DNA of 64,000 nt from Arcobacter venerupis (GCF_013201665.1 NZ_CP053840.1:744001-808000), one strand, 5' to 3'. Counted from the first letter of the stretch, positions 27,885 to 37,925 are shown. Program-made: numbers and translations. The notes: generated from the sequence alone by a model not told the origin.

Positions 27885-29534
27885 TTAATGTGCAACTGCA
27901 CCATCAGCACCGATACCAGTTTCAGCTCTAACATTTTGAGGCTCGAAAGCTTCAATTTCTCTTTGTGCTTGTTCTGATTTATCAGTAATTGAGAAGAACC
28001 AAATTGAAATAAATGCTACAGTTACTGAGAATAACGCAGGGTGTTTATAAGGGAAAATTGCTTTTGCATTTCCTAATATTTCAACCCATACAGTTGGACT
28101 TAAAATAACAAGTACAACAGCTGTAATTAGACCCATGAATCCACCAATAAATGCACCTCTAGTTGTTAATTTTTTCCAGTAAATTGAAAGGAATAAAATT
28201 GGGAAGTTAGCAGAAGCAGCAATAGCAAATGCAAGACCAACCATGAATGCAATGTTTTGATTTTCAAAAGCAATACCTAAAATAACTCCAACAATACCAA
28301 TAACAATAACTGATCTTTTTGAAACTTTAATTTCATCAGATTCGCTAGCTTTACCTTTTCTTAATACGATTGCGTAAATATCATGAGATATTGAAGATGC
28401 ACCAGCAAGTGTTAATCCAGAAACAACAGCTAAAATAGTTGCAAATGCAACAGCTGAAATAAATCCTAAGAAAATATCTCCACCAACAACATGTGATAAG
28501 TGAATAGCAGCCATATTACCACCACCAATTAATTTACCATCTACAAAGTATTGTGAACCTTCTGGTGAATTTAAGTAAACAATTGCACCTAAACCAATTA
28601 CAGCAATAATTAAGTAGAAATAACCAATAAATCCAGTTGCATAAACAACAGATTTTCTAGCTTCTTTTGCATTTCCAACAGTAAAGAATCTCATTAAGAT
28701 ATGTGGTAAACCAGCAGTTCCTAACATTAAAGCCATACCTAAAGAAATAGCTGAAATTGGATCTGAAATAAATCCACCTGGAGCCATAATTGCTTGACCT
28801 TTAGAGTGTACTGCTACAGCTTGTGTTGCTAATGCTCCAAAAGAGAATCCAAAATGTGCCATTACCATGAATCCCATGAAAGTTACACCAGAAAGTAATA
28901 ATACAGCTTTAATAATTTGTACCCAAGTAGTTGCAAGCATACCACCAAAAGTAACATAAATAATCATCATTACACCAACAAGGATAACAGCGTATTCATA
29001 ATCCATACCAAATAAGATTTGAATTAATTTACCAGCTCCAACCATTTGAGCAATTAAATATAAAGTTACAACTGACAAAGAACCAAAAGCAGCTAAAATT
29101 CTTATTTTAGTTTGATCTAATCTATATGCAGCAATATCAGTAAATGTAAATTTACCTAAGTTTCTTAATTTTTCAGCCATTAAGAATAAAATAACAGGCC
29201 AACCAACTAAAAATCCAACAGCATAAATAAGACCATCATATCCACTTAAGTAAATCATTCCAGAAATACCAAGGAAAGATGCAGCTGACATATAATCACC
29301 AGCAATTGCCATACCATTTTGGAATCCAGTAATTCCCCCACCAGCTGTATAGAAATCTGAAGCAGATTTTGTTTTACTAGCAGCCCATTTTGTAATACCT
29401 AATGTTCCAGCAATAAAGATAAAGAACATAATGATTGCAGAAATATTTAAATCTCTTTTCCCCTCAAATGTAGCATCACCACCAGCAAAAAGTGCGATTG
29501 CTAATACAGATAAAATTGCAAATATCTTAAACAT
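27885..29534 (-). CDS. actP: Cation/acetate symporter ActP, copy 2
   Basis: 549 residues, same family and layout as copy 1 ([44 protein letters not shown]). It probably imports acetate or a similar short acid with Na+. It overlaps its DUF485 partner by one base. Together the pair (27885-29848) duplicates 25655-27618. Small differences, such as [12 protein letters not shown] in the loop after the eighth helix, show that this is an old, not recent, duplication. Confidence 0.95.
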   Translation of the reverse strand: MFKIFAILSVLAIALFAGGDATFEGKRDLNISAIIMFFIFIAGTLGITKWAASKTKSASDFYTAGGGITGFQNGMAIAGDYMSAASFLGISGMIYLSGYDGLIYAVGFLVGWPVILFLMAEKLRNLGKFTFTDIAAYRLDQTKIRILAAFGSLSVVTLYLIAQMVGAGKLIQILFGMDYEYAVILVGVMMIIYVTFGGMLATTWVQIIKAVLLLSGVTFMGFMVMAHFGFSFGALATQAVAVHSKGQAIMAPGGFISDPISAISLGMALMLGTAGLPHILMRFFTVGNAKEARKSVVYATGFIGYFYLIIAVIGLGAIVYLNSPEGSQYFVDGKLIGGGNMAAIHLSHVVGGDIFLGFISAVAFATILAVVSGLTLAGASSISHDIYAIVLRKGKASESDEIKVSKRSVIVIGIVGVILGIAFENQNIAFMVGLAFAIAASANFPILFLSIYWKKLTTRGAFIGGFMGLITAVVLVILSPTVWVEILGNAKAIFPYKHPALFSVTVAFISIWFFSITDKSEQAQREIEAFEPQNVRAETGIGADGAVAH

Positions 29535-29848
29535 TATTTGTCTCCTAGTGCTTGTTTTTTAATGTCATTTGTTAAATCTTCAAATTCACTATTAGCTCTT
29601 CTAACATAAATTAATGTTGTAATAAAACTGATAATGATAATTGCAGCTCCAACTGGAAATGCATAAGTCATAACACCTTCACCGATTTTTGTAGCTAAAA
29701 GCTCTTTATCAAAAGCGATAACTAAAATATAGCTATAAAACATAGCTAAGACAAATAATGAAAGTTTTAAAGAAAACGAATTTCTTTTTGAAACTAACTC
29801 ATGATACTTTGGATTAGATTTAATCTTTTCTACTAATTCAGTATTCAT
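29534..29848 (-). CDS. DUF485 small membrane protein, actP partner, copy 2
   Basis: 104 residues with two membrane helices and the DUF485 pattern ([18 protein letters not shown]). It forms a TAATG overlap with actP copy 2. It is upstream of its transporter as usual, with GAGGAGA-like ribosome site before ATG. Confidence 0.87.
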   Translation of the reverse strand: MNTELVEKIKSNPKYHELVSKRNSFSLKLSLFVLAMFYSYILVIAFDKELLATKIGEGVMTYAFPVGAAIIIISFITTLIYVRRANSEFEDLTNDIKKQALGDK

Positions 29849-30037
29849 TTTTTCTCCTCAAATTAATTTTGTAATAAAAAATACATTGGAATGTTAAACT
29901 AATTGAGTTGCAATAGCATAGCATTGAAAAAATATTTAATTATTATATCAATAAAAGCCGTATTTATAGGTTGAAAAATGATTTATTTATTAGAAATGAT
30001 TTCATAAATAATTTAATACTTGAGTATTTCAGTCTAA

Positions 30038-30670
30038 TTAATTTGTATAAAATGTAGTTTTTGCAGGTGTTAAATCTTTTAATTTTAAAAACATCATTGA
30101 TGTCATGATTGCATCATTTAAGGCATCATGTTTCCCTAGTGCTGGAATATTAAGATTTTTTAGAATAGTATCAAATTTTAAATCAATAAATTGGTAGTCA
30201 CTTGATTTTTTTCTTGTTTTATAATACATTGAAGAGACTTCTATTGTTTCATTTGGAAGTTTTATTCCAATGAATTCTTTTGTATATTTTGAAATAATTG
30301 CAACATCAAATTTTATATAATAACCAACTATTGGTCTTGAACCTATAAATTCCAAAAGCTGGAAAATTGCTTCTTTGGGATCTTGCCCATTTTCTAAATC
30401 TACAGGTCTAATATGATGTATTTTGATAGACTCTGCATTGATATTTTTTGAAGGTTTTAAAAAAATATTAAATGTTTTTCTCATTAAAATTTTATTTTCT
30501 TTTATATGAACAGCTCCAATTGAAAGAATTTCATCTTTTTTAGGATTCAATCCACTTGTTTCACAATCTAAACAAACATATTCATTATCAATTGGTTCAT
30601 CAAATAAAAAATCAAAATTTAAGTTTTTTAATTTTTTTCTATTCCAATTTTTTATAAAAGTATCAAACAT
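30038..30670 (-). CDS. DEDDh 3'-5' exonuclease domain protein, copy 2
   Basis: 210 residues, paralogue of 23150-23767. Metal ligands: CLDCETSGLNPKKDE (Asp, Glu), GYYIKFDVAIIS (Asp), KHDALNDAI (His, Asp). The start ATG overlaps the stop of the DUF294 gene (TAATG). It is the last gene of the DUF4212/symporter unit. A 189-bp gap without gene separates it from the DUF485 gene copy 2. Confidence 0.85.
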   Translation of the reverse strand: MFDTFIKNWNRKKLKNLNFDFLFDEPIDNEYVCLDCETSGLNPKKDEILSIGAVHIKENKILMRKTFNIFLKPSKNINAESIKIHHIRPVDLENGQDPKEAIFQLLEFIGSRPIVGYYIKFDVAIISKYTKEFIGIKLPNETIEVSSMYYKTRKKSSDYQFIDLKFDTILKNLNIPALGKHDALNDAIMTSMMFLKLKDLTPAKTTFYTN

Positions 30671-32490
30671 TATGAAATCTTATCAATTCTAAATGTAAAA
30701 GTAATAAACTTTTTAAATTCATTAATAATTTTAAAAGAATCTTTTAATAAATCTCTTTCAATTTTACCTAAAGTATGAGTATCTATTTCATTATTGATTT
30801 TTTTACCATCTTGAATATCTTCCAGTTGAGATTTTAGTCTTAAAGTATTTACAACATCAAAAGCTTCAAGTAATTCTGCTGCTTTACTTTTTTCTAAAAT
30901 TTTTCTATCTTCTAAAATTTTTATTCTTTTTACTGTGGTTGTTTCTCTTATTTTTTCTTTTAATGCTAAACTTCTAATTCCTTGAACTATTGGAAATACA
31001 GCAGCTTTTTTTATGTCAATATTGTGGGATTTAGTCATTATATTTGTAACAGTATTTGGTGTATCAAAAGTAAGTGTAGCTTTTGCAAAATAAGCCATAA
31101 AAACATCTTTATCATGTAATTTATTAAACAAATCATCTTTTAGATTAATTAATAATTCTTTATCTCCTGCAACTGCAAACGAGTCAAAAAAGATTGCTAA
31201 ATCCATATAATTTTGCATATCAGGAGCTTCTATCCATCTTGCTGTTTCTCTTTTATATTCACTTACCGTTTTACACCAAAATGGATTTGAAACCATAATA
31301 TTACCTTCACAAGGTGGATAACCAAAGTCAATTAAATGAGTTGTTATTTCAAGCATATATGGTCTATATTGTTCAACATCAACATTATCTTTTACAAGAA
31401 GAGCGTTATCTTGATCTGTTTTTATTATTTGCTCATTTCTTCCTTCACTACCCATAACTATAAAACAAGCATCTTTTCGTAGTTCTTGCGGCAAAACTAA
31501 TGAATAAAGTTTTTGATAAACTTTTGTATTTAATTGTCCAATCAAGTTTGAAATATGATTGACTTTTACACCTTTTGCATGGAGACTTTTTATAATATTT
31601 AATAAATCTTTACTTGCAGATTTTAAATCTTCTATATTTTTTGCTTTTTTAATTTTTGAATCAACCACATATGTATGATTTGCAAAATGTGATAAAACAT
31701 CAATTTGCTCTAAAATACCAATCATTTCACCTTTACTATTTGTTACACCAATTCTTTTTATATTTTTTTTAATTAAGATAGTTAATGCTTCAAATAAATA
31801 ATCATCATTATGAACTGTTAAAAGAGGGAAAATTGCGATATCTTTTACAGGAATTGTTAAATCTCTACCTTCCAATAAAACTTTTATTTTTAGTAGTGAG
31901 TCGGTGATTATTCCATATTCGCCATTTCTTTTTTTAACAATAATACTTGAAGTTTTGTACTCCATTGATTGCTGAATTGCATCTATTAGTTTTGTATTCT
32001 CATCAATAATACAAGCATCATGAATAAGTGTATCTTCAACTTTTGCAATCATAAATGATGAAAGTTCAGATGTATATTCTTTATGTTTTAATGTTTGAAT
32101 TCTATTCACTAAATCCTTTAAAAAGTAATCTTTAAATTGTTGGTTTTCTTCAATTAATTTTAAAAAAGTATTTTTTTCTAATTCATAACAAATTAAATCT
32201 TCATATACTTTAAAAGTATTCGCACATTTTCCATATATTAATGAATTTGAATCAAAAGAGTCTTGATGATGATAATCCATAACAACAATATTCTCAACTG
32301 AATATTCATAAACCGTACCTTTTATAATTATAAAAAAGTAGTTAGGAATCTTTTCCGGATTAATTAATACAGAATCTTTAGGATAGTAGGCAATATCCAT
32401 ATGTTTTATGCATATTTCCATTTGTTGTGATGTTAAAACTTGAAAGGGATGAATATTTGAAAGAAAGGCCTGTTGATCTTGTATACTCAT
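30670..32490 (-). CDS. cNMP-binding / CBS / DUF294 nucleotidyltransferase-like regulator, copy 2
   Basis: 606 residues with the same domain order as copy 1: cNMP-like fold (about 15-125), CBS pair (about 150-275), nucleotidyltransferase-like core with GSEGRNEQ and TDQDNALL (about 345-365), C-terminal helical domain. It lies 94 bp after the large symporter gene; a UUCG hairpin lies between. Probably senses nucleotide and signals to the transporter or to the exonuclease partner; unproven. Confidence 0.85.
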   Translation of the reverse strand: MSIQDQQAFLSNIHPFQVLTSQQMEICIKHMDIAYYPKDSVLINPEKIPNYFFIIIKGTVYEYSVENIVVMDYHHQDSFDSNSLIYGKCANTFKVYEDLICYELEKNTFLKLIEENQQFKDYFLKDLVNRIQTLKHKEYTSELSSFMIAKVEDTLIHDACIIDENTKLIDAIQQSMEYKTSSIIVKKRNGEYGIITDSLLKIKVLLEGRDLTIPVKDIAIFPLLTVHNDDYLFEALTILIKKNIKRIGVTNSKGEMIGILEQIDVLSHFANHTYVVDSKIKKAKNIEDLKSASKDLLNIIKSLHAKGVKVNHISNLIGQLNTKVYQKLYSLVLPQELRKDACFIVMGSEGRNEQIIKTDQDNALLVKDNVDVEQYRPYMLEITTHLIDFGYPPCEGNIMVSNPFWCKTVSEYKRETARWIEAPDMQNYMDLAIFFDSFAVAGDKELLINLKDDLFNKLHDKDVFMAYFAKATLTFDTPNTVTNIMTKSHNIDIKKAAVFPIVQGIRSLALKEKIRETTTVKRIKILEDRKILEKSKAAELLEAFDVVNTLRLKSQLEDIQDGKKINNEIDTHTLGKIERDLLKDSFKIINEFKKFITFTFRIDKIS

Positions 32491-32538
32491 TTAATTTCCT
32501 GTAATAGAAGTACTTTTTTATACTAAAATAATTAGCAC

Positions 32539-32576
32539 AAAAAAATACTAAAAGTACACCCGAAGGTATACTCTTT
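32539..32576 (-). terminator. UUCG-hairpin terminator after the large symporter gene
   Basis: On the minus strand AAAGAGTATACC, TTCG tetraloop, GGTGTACTTTT, followed by AGTATTTTTTT. It sits a few bases after the stop at 32585 and may reduce transcription into the DUF294 gene. Confidence 0.7.
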
Positions 32577-32584
32577 AGTGATTG

Positions 32585-34480
32585 TTAATGACCTGTAGCT
32601 TCACCAGCACCAGATGGAATTCTGATTCTCTCTACTAGCTCTTGAATATGAGCAGGAGGTGGAGGTGTCATTCTTGATACAACTAATGCTACAACTAAGT
32701 GTAATAGTGTTCCAATAGTTCCAATACCTGTTGGTGCAATATCAAATAGATAATCTTCTTTTGCACCACCCATGAATACAAAGTACACGATATATCCAAA
32801 TGTGAATGTTAACCCAACGATAATACCTGAAATTGCACCTTCTTTATTCATCCTTTTATCAAATACTCCAAGAATAATTGTTGGGAAGAATGCAGCTGCT
32901 GCTAAACCAAATGCAAAAGCAACAACTTGTGCAACAAAGCCTGGAGGATTTATTCCTAAGTATCCAGCAACTAATATTGCAACTACTGCTGATATTCTTG
33001 CCCACATTAACTCTGTTTTTTCATTTAGAGTAGATTTCCCAGTTGTTTTATCTTTAAAGATAATTTGTCCCATTAAATCGTGTGAAATTGATGAAGCAAT
33101 TACTAATAATAAACCAGCTGCTGTTGATAATGCTGCTGCTAAACCTCCAGCTGCAATAAATGCAATAACCCAATTTGGTAAGTTTGCAATTTCAGGATTA
33201 GCAAGAACCATAATGTCAACATCAACATATAATTCGTTTGCAATACCATTACCTTTTGATAATTCAGCTTCATTTGCTGCTGGTTTACCATTTGTAGTTA
33301 ATTTATGACCATCATCTGCTCTTTTTTCACCATCAAATACAGGTTTTCCACCTTTACCATCAAATGCTACACCAGATGCATATTGAATTTTACCATCACC
33401 ATTTCTATCATTCCATGCAATCAATCCACCATTTTCCCATGTTTGGAACCATTTACCATGATTAGTAGTACCATCAACATTTTTAGCTTCACCATTAACA
33501 AATGCACTATAATCAACATTTTGTACATTTTTAATAAGGTTGATTCTTGAAAAAGAAGCAACAGATGAAATAGTTGTATACATAATAGCTATGAAAACTA
33601 ATGCCCAACCAGCAGATACTCTAGCATCTTTAACAGTTGGAACTGTAAAGAATCTAACAATAACGTGTGGTAAACCAGCAGTTCCTAACATAAGAGCAGT
33701 TGTTAACATAAACATATTCCATAAATTACCAGGTGCAGTATATGCTGAAAATCCTAAATCTACCAATGATTGATCAAGGGCATGTAAAAGATAAGTTCCC
33801 TCAGGAATAACTTCAATTCCATTATTAAATGCAAAAGTAGTTTGTGCAAAAATACCTAATTGTGGTAAAAATGTATCAGTTACTTGTAATGATAAGAATA
33901 TTGCAGGAATCATATATGCAAAAATCATAACAATATATTGAGCAACTTGAGTATATGTAATACCTTTCATTCCTCCAAGAACTGAATAGAAGAATACAAT
34001 TGCCATACCAATGATAACACCTGTATTTACATCAACTTGTAAGAATCTTGAGAATACAATCCCAACCCCTCTCATTTGTCCAGCAACATAAGTAAATGAT
34101 ACGAAAATAACTGCAATAACAGCAACTAATCTAGCTGCATCAGAGTAATATCTATCACCAACGAAGTCAGGAACAGTAAATTTACCAAATTTTCTTAAAT
34201 AAGGTGCCAATAACATAGCAAGTAGAACATATCCACCAGTCCATCCCATTAAATAAGCACCACCATCAGAACCTTGGAAAGAGATAATACCTGCTAATGA
34301 AATAAATGAAGCAGCTGACATCCAATCGGCAGCAGTTGCCATACCATTTGCAATAGGATGAACTCCTCCTCCTGCTACATAAAACTCTTTAGTTGAACCA
34401 GCTTTTGCCCAAAGAGCAATACCAATATAAATAGCAAAAGAAATACCTACGAATAGATAAATTAATGTTTGTAATTCCAT
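32585..34480 (-). CDS. Sodium:solute symporter, large-subunit type (ActP-like)
   Basis: 631 residues, longer than ActP because of a ~110-residue extracellular loop (about 310-420). The core has the symporter motifs FYVAGGGVHPIANGMATAADWMSAASF and [15 protein letters not shown]. The loop holds a calcium-type pattern DRNGDGKI near residue 357. It pairs with a DUF4212 protein 10 bp upstream: the large/small subunit pair typical of this subfamily. The substrate is probably a short organic acid, with acetate or propionate most likely given the neighbours. Confidence 0.87.
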   Translation of the reverse strand: MELQTLIYLFVGISFAIYIGIALWAKAGSTKEFYVAGGGVHPIANGMATAADWMSAASFISLAGIISFQGSDGGAYLMGWTGGYVLLAMLLAPYLRKFGKFTVPDFVGDRYYSDAARLVAVIAVIFVSFTYVAGQMRGVGIVFSRFLQVDVNTGVIIGMAIVFFYSVLGGMKGITYTQVAQYIVMIFAYMIPAIFLSLQVTDTFLPQLGIFAQTTFAFNNGIEVIPEGTYLLHALDQSLVDLGFSAYTAPGNLWNMFMLTTALMLGTAGLPHVIVRFFTVPTVKDARVSAGWALVFIAIMYTTISSVASFSRINLIKNVQNVDYSAFVNGEAKNVDGTTNHGKWFQTWENGGLIAWNDRNGDGKIQYASGVAFDGKGGKPVFDGEKRADDGHKLTTNGKPAANEAELSKGNGIANELYVDVDIMVLANPEIANLPNWVIAFIAAGGLAAALSTAAGLLLVIASSISHDLMGQIIFKDKTTGKSTLNEKTELMWARISAVVAILVAGYLGINPPGFVAQVVAFAFGLAAAAFFPTIILGVFDKRMNKEGAISGIIVGLTFTFGYIVYFVFMGGAKEDYLFDIAPTGIGTIGTLLHLVVALVVSRMTPPPPAHIQELVERIRIPSGAGEATGH

Positions 34481-34490
34481 TTAGAACCCC

Positions 34491-34745
34491 TTATTCATTA
34501 ACGCCATATTTCTCATCAATTCCTGTCATTACTTTTACATAGACAAAAATTAAGATAACAAATACATATATCGCACCTTGTTGTGCAAACCAATAACCTA
34601 ATTTAACTCCACTGATTTCAATAGCGTTAAGTTCGTTGATGAATAAAATTCCACAACCAAAAGAAAATACAAACCAAACTATCAAAAGTTTGATAATCAT
34701 TGAGATATTTTCTTTCCAGTATGCTTGTGCTTTTTCTGGACTCAT
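34491..34745 (-). CDS. DUF4212 protein, small subunit of sodium:solute symporter
   Basis: 84 residues with two membrane helices (about 19-38 and 50-72), starting MSPEKAQAYWKENISM, which fits the DUF4212 small-subunit family. It sits 10 bp ahead of the large subunit gene and should act with it. Upstream is 176 bp of AT-rich DNA, probably holding the promoter, before the response regulator terminator. Confidence 0.88.
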   Translation of the reverse strand: MSPEKAQAYWKENISMIIKLLIVWFVFSFGCGILFINELNAIEISGVKLGYWFAQQGAIYVFVILIFVYVKVMTGIDEKYGVNE

Positions 34746-34898
34746 TTTGCTCTCCTTCTAGATTTTTATTAAATAAAATAAATTGGTAAACAATTTAATA
34801 TTGTAATTATAATAGGGCTAGATAGCAAAAGGGTAGCAATTAATAATTTTTTTAAATTTAAATTTATGTAAGGAGTAGATAATTGTTTTTTAAGGAAG

Positions 34899-34923
34899 AA
34901 AAATCCCTTTATTAAGGGATTTT
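34899..34923 (-). terminator. Terminator after the response regulator gene
   Basis: AAAATCCCTT / AAGGGATTTT, then TTCTTCC on the minus strand. It overlaps the stop codon at 34922. Confidence 0.65.
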
Positions 34924-35584
34924 ATACTGAATAGTATCTATCTATTTTATATCCAAGACCTCTGATATTTTTAATAAAATCTTCTTTTAATGCTTTTTTT
35001 AATCTTGAAATTTCTGCTCTAATCGTTGGATTATCTATATCTTCACCATCCCAAGTATCAATTCTAAATCTTTCAAAATCTACAATCATATTTATATTTA
35101 GTGCAAGTATATGTATTATTTCTAATTGTTTTTTTGTAAGATTTTGTGGTTCACCATTAAAATATAGAGTTTGTTTATCTTTTGCGTAAGAGTAGTTTTC
35201 AGAGAATCTAATATGAGAGGTATTATTTTGCTCTTTTTTTAAAATTTGATTTATTTTTATGCCTAATTCACCTAAATGAAAAGGTTTTTTTATGTATTCT
35301 CTACAACCTAAACTATAAGCTTTGGAAATATCTTCTATATCAATTAAAGCTGAAATAAAAATTGTTGGAATATAAATTTTTTTACTATTTAATTCACTTA
35401 ATATTTCAAAACCGTCTCTTGTAGGAACATTAATATCTAATATTAACAAGTCATAACTAGAGTTAATATTATCTAAAACTTCTTGTCCATCCGTAAAACT
35501 TTCAACCATATGCCCTATATTTTTCAAATATTCATTAATTGCATTGTTAAGCATTAATTCATCTTCAAGTAGTAGTATCTTCAT
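34922..35584 (-). CDS. OmpR-family response regulator
   Basis: 220 residues: receiver domain (1-115) with acid pocket EDE at 7-9, phospho-acceptor Asp50 (LLILDINVP) and KKPF; then a winged-helix DNA-binding domain (about 130-218) ending IRGLGYKID. Its start lies 20 bp inside the end of the kinase gene, so kinase and regulator are co-translated. The acetate transport genes follow in the same direction, so they are the likely targets, but no operator was identified. Confidence 0.93.
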   Translation of the reverse strand: MKILLLEDELMLNNAINEYLKNIGHMVESFTDGQEVLDNINSSYDLLILDINVPTRDGFEILSELNSKKIYIPTIFISALIDIEDISKAYSLGCREYIKKPFHLGELGIKINQILKKEQNNTSHIRFSENYSYAKDKQTLYFNGEPQNLTKKQLEIIHILALNINMIVDFERFRIDTWDGEDIDNPTIRAEISRLKKALKEDFIKNIRGLGYKIDRYYSV

Positions 35585-37148
35585 TTATTTTGAACCTATA
35601 AGTAAATTTTGTCTCTTTCTCATTTGAATCAAGATTGATTATAACAAAATTTTTATCACATATATCTTTGACTATTTTTAATCCAAGCCCAAAGCCACCT
35701 CTCGCATTATTTTCCCTATAAAAGTCATCAAATATTTTATTTTTTTGTTCTATTATTTTTGAATTTGTAGAAACACTAAATTCTATTTCTTCATCATTTA
35801 AGTAGTCTAGTTCTACAAAAATAGGTGATTTTGCAAAAGAGTATTTTATTGCATTTGATAGATTATTATCTATAACTCTTTGAAGTTCAATTATATTGAA
35901 TTTTATGTAAATATCATTTTCGATTTTATTAATAAAATGTAATGAATTTGATTTCGCAATTTCTTCAAAAAATTCTATTCTTGAAATTAAAACTTTTGAA
36001 AAATCCAAATACTCTTTTTCATATATAACTCTATCTTTTTTTACCAAATATGATAAATCATCATAAATATATTGAATAATTTTTGAACCTGACTCTATAT
36101 TAGTAATATATTTATTATTTGGGATTTTCATTTTTAATAAATCAATATTAGTTTGAATTATTGATAGGGGAGTATTTATTTCATGAACAGAGTTTTTTAT
36201 GAATTTCTTTTGTGATTCAATAAGATTTGTTAGTTCTTTAGTTTTTTCTTTGACATTGTATTCTAGGTTTCTATTTAAATCTTCCAGCATAGTAGTTTTT
36301 AGTTTTATATTATTCATTGCATCTGTTGCATAGTTTGCAATTACTTTAAACTCTCCAAATATAATTCTATTTTGATTTATTGGATCATTATTTTTTTGAG
36401 ATTCTTTAAAATATTTACCAATTTCTAATACATCATTAACAATTAATATTGTGGCATTTTTATAAATAAATATAGAATATAAAACGAGCATAACAGTAAG
36501 TGATGTTATTTGTAATGTATAGTTTGATATTTTTTGATTATACTCTTCATCTTTTTCTTTTATAAGTTTATCTATTTCATCAAGATATACACCTTTTCCT
36601 ATTGTCCAATTCCAATCTTTATAAACATTAGCATAAGAGATTTTTTTCGCATCTTTGAATATGGCAAGTTTGTACCATAAATATTCAACAAAACCTCCAT
36701 TTGGTTTTTTTGATACATCAATTAAATCTTTAATAACTTGTTTACCATCATGATTGGTATATTCAAGATATTTTTTTCCCTCTCTATCTTTTGAAATTGG
36801 ATAATATAAACTCACACCCTCAAAATTATATATAAATAAATATTCGTTAATTGTATCAGCAGTTCTTAGTTGAGCAATCGCTTCTAAAACTTCTTTTTGG
36901 ATAGTTTCTTTTGATTTAGTATCTTTATATTTGTTGTTATAATATTGAATAAAAGTAATTACTGAATTTACATCATTTTTAAGTAATTCTTTTTGGCTAT
37001 TTGTATAATCTGTTTTAAGTGTTTTTATTTTTTCTTGTAGTTCTTCATGGGAGTTGTTAATAATGATAAAAGTAAAAAATGAGATTAATACAATAATAAA
37101 TAAAATACTATAAACTATAAGATGATATAAACTTTTTGCTTTAAACAT
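35565..37148 (-). CDS. Cache-domain sensor histidine kinase
   Basis: 527 residues. Membrane helix 1 (about 13-33), an extracellular Cache-like sensor domain (about 34-212; motif around YLFIYNFEGVSLYYP and KDWNWTIGKGVY), membrane helix 2 (about 213-235), a linker coil, the phospho-His in HEINTPLSI near 320, then ATP-binding motifs (N box NNLSNAIKYS; G box GGFGLGLKI). Cache domains often bind small acids or amino acids, so an acetate-like signal is plausible but inferred from neighbours only. Confidence 0.92.
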   Translation of the reverse strand: MFKAKSLYHLIVYSILFIIVLISFFTFIIINNSHEELQEKIKTLKTDYTNSQKELLKNDVNSVITFIQYYNNKYKDTKSKETIQKEVLEAIAQLRTADTINEYLFIYNFEGVSLYYPISKDREGKKYLEYTNHDGKQVIKDLIDVSKKPNGGFVEYLWYKLAIFKDAKKISYANVYKDWNWTIGKGVYLDEIDKLIKEKDEEYNQKISNYTLQITSLTVMLVLYSIFIYKNATILIVNDVLEIGKYFKESQKNNDPINQNRIIFGEFKVIANYATDAMNNIKLKTTMLEDLNRNLEYNVKEKTKELTNLIESQKKFIKNSVHEINTPLSIIQTNIDLLKMKIPNNKYITNIESGSKIIQYIYDDLSYLVKKDRVIYEKEYLDFSKVLISRIEFFEEIAKSNSLHFINKIENDIYIKFNIIELQRVIDNNLSNAIKYSFAKSPIFVELDYLNDEEIEFSVSTNSKIIEQKNKIFDDFYRENNARGGFGLGLKIVKDICDKNFVIINLDSNEKETKFTYRFKINEDTTT

Positions 37149-37227
37149 AAATGAAACCTTTTTTTAATTGAAGGTATAGTATCAAGATTTTTATGAGAAA
37201 TTACTTTTGAAAGATTTATTTAAAAAG

Positions 37228-37304
37228 TGGCGCGGTTGAAGGGACTCGAACCCTCGACCTCCTGCGTGACAGGCAGGCATTCTAACCAACTAAACTACAA
37301 CCGC
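37228..37304 (-). tRNA. tRNA-Asp (GTC), copy 1
   Basis: 77 bases including encoded CCA. Acceptor stem GCGGTTG / CAACCGC, anticodon loop CTGTCAC (GTC), T-loop TTCGAGT. All arms fold. Confidence 0.95.
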
Positions 37305-37393
37305 ACTTTGAAATACTATTTATAAAGAATAAATAGAAGTCACGAAAAAATCTTTAAAAATCTAATGCAACTGCATTTTATAACTTTTAAAAA

Positions 37394-37469
37394 TGGTGGT
37401 CGATATAAGACTCGAACTTATGACATCTACCTTGTAAGGGTAGCGCTCTACCAACTGAGCTAATCGACC
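37394..37469 (-). tRNA. tRNA-Val (TAC), copy 1
   Basis: 76 bases with encoded CCA. Acceptor GGTCGAT / ATCGACC, anticodon loop CTTACAA (TAC), T-loop TTCGAGT. Confidence 0.95.
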
Positions 37470-37488
37470 AATTTGTTACAAGAAAACT

Positions 37489-37563
37489 TGGTGACCCCTA
37501 GGGGATTTGAACCCCTGTGGCATGGATGAAAACCATGAATCCTAACCGTTAGATGAAGGGGCC
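37489..37563 (-). tRNA. tRNA-Glu (TTC), copy 1
   Basis: 75 bases with encoded CCA. Acceptor GGCCCCT / AGGGGTC (one G-U), anticodon loop TTTTCAT (TTC), T-loop TTCAAAT. A substrate of MnmA, which has two genes here. Confidence 0.95.
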
Positions 37564-37589
37564 AAGACTGTGTAACAAAAATAAAAAAA

Positions 37590-37665
37590 TGGTGACCCGT
37601 GATGGATTCGAACCATCGGCCCCCTCATTAAAAGTGAGATGCTCTACCGGCTGAGCTAACGGGTC
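37590..37665 (-). tRNA. tRNA-Lys (TTT), copy 1
   Basis: 76 bases with encoded CCA. Acceptor stem arm GACCCGT, preceded by T; anticodon loop CTTTTAA (TTT); T-loop TTCGAAT. A substrate of MnmA. Confidence 0.95.
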
Positions 37666-37683
37666 AAATAAAAAAATAAAAAG

Positions 37684-37760
37684 TGGCGCGGTTGAAGGGA
37701 CTCGAACCCTCGACCTCCTGCGTGACAGGCAGGCATTCTAACCAACTAAACTACAACCGC
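37684..37760 (-). tRNA. tRNA-Asp (GTC), copy 2
   Basis: Reads identical to 37228-37304, shifted by 456 bp. Confidence 0.95.
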
Positions 37761-37849
37761 ACTTTGAAATACTATTTATAAAGAATAAATAGAAGTCACG
37801 AAAAAATCTTTAAAAATCTAATGCAACTGCATTTTATAACTTTTAAAAA

Positions 37850-37925
37850 TGGTGGTCGATATAAGACTCGAACTTATGACATCTACCTTGTAAGGGTAGC
37901 GCTCTACCAACTGAGCTAATCGACC
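37850..37925 (-). tRNA. tRNA-Val (TAC), copy 2
   Basis: Reads identical to 37394-37469, shifted by 456 bp. Confidence 0.95.

Noticed and set aside
32772-33308. Plus-strand ORF of 178 codons inside the large symporter gene
   Set aside because: Antisense to a real conserved protein, no ribosome site, low-complexity Ala/Asn/Ile composition typical of the reverse of a membrane protein gene.
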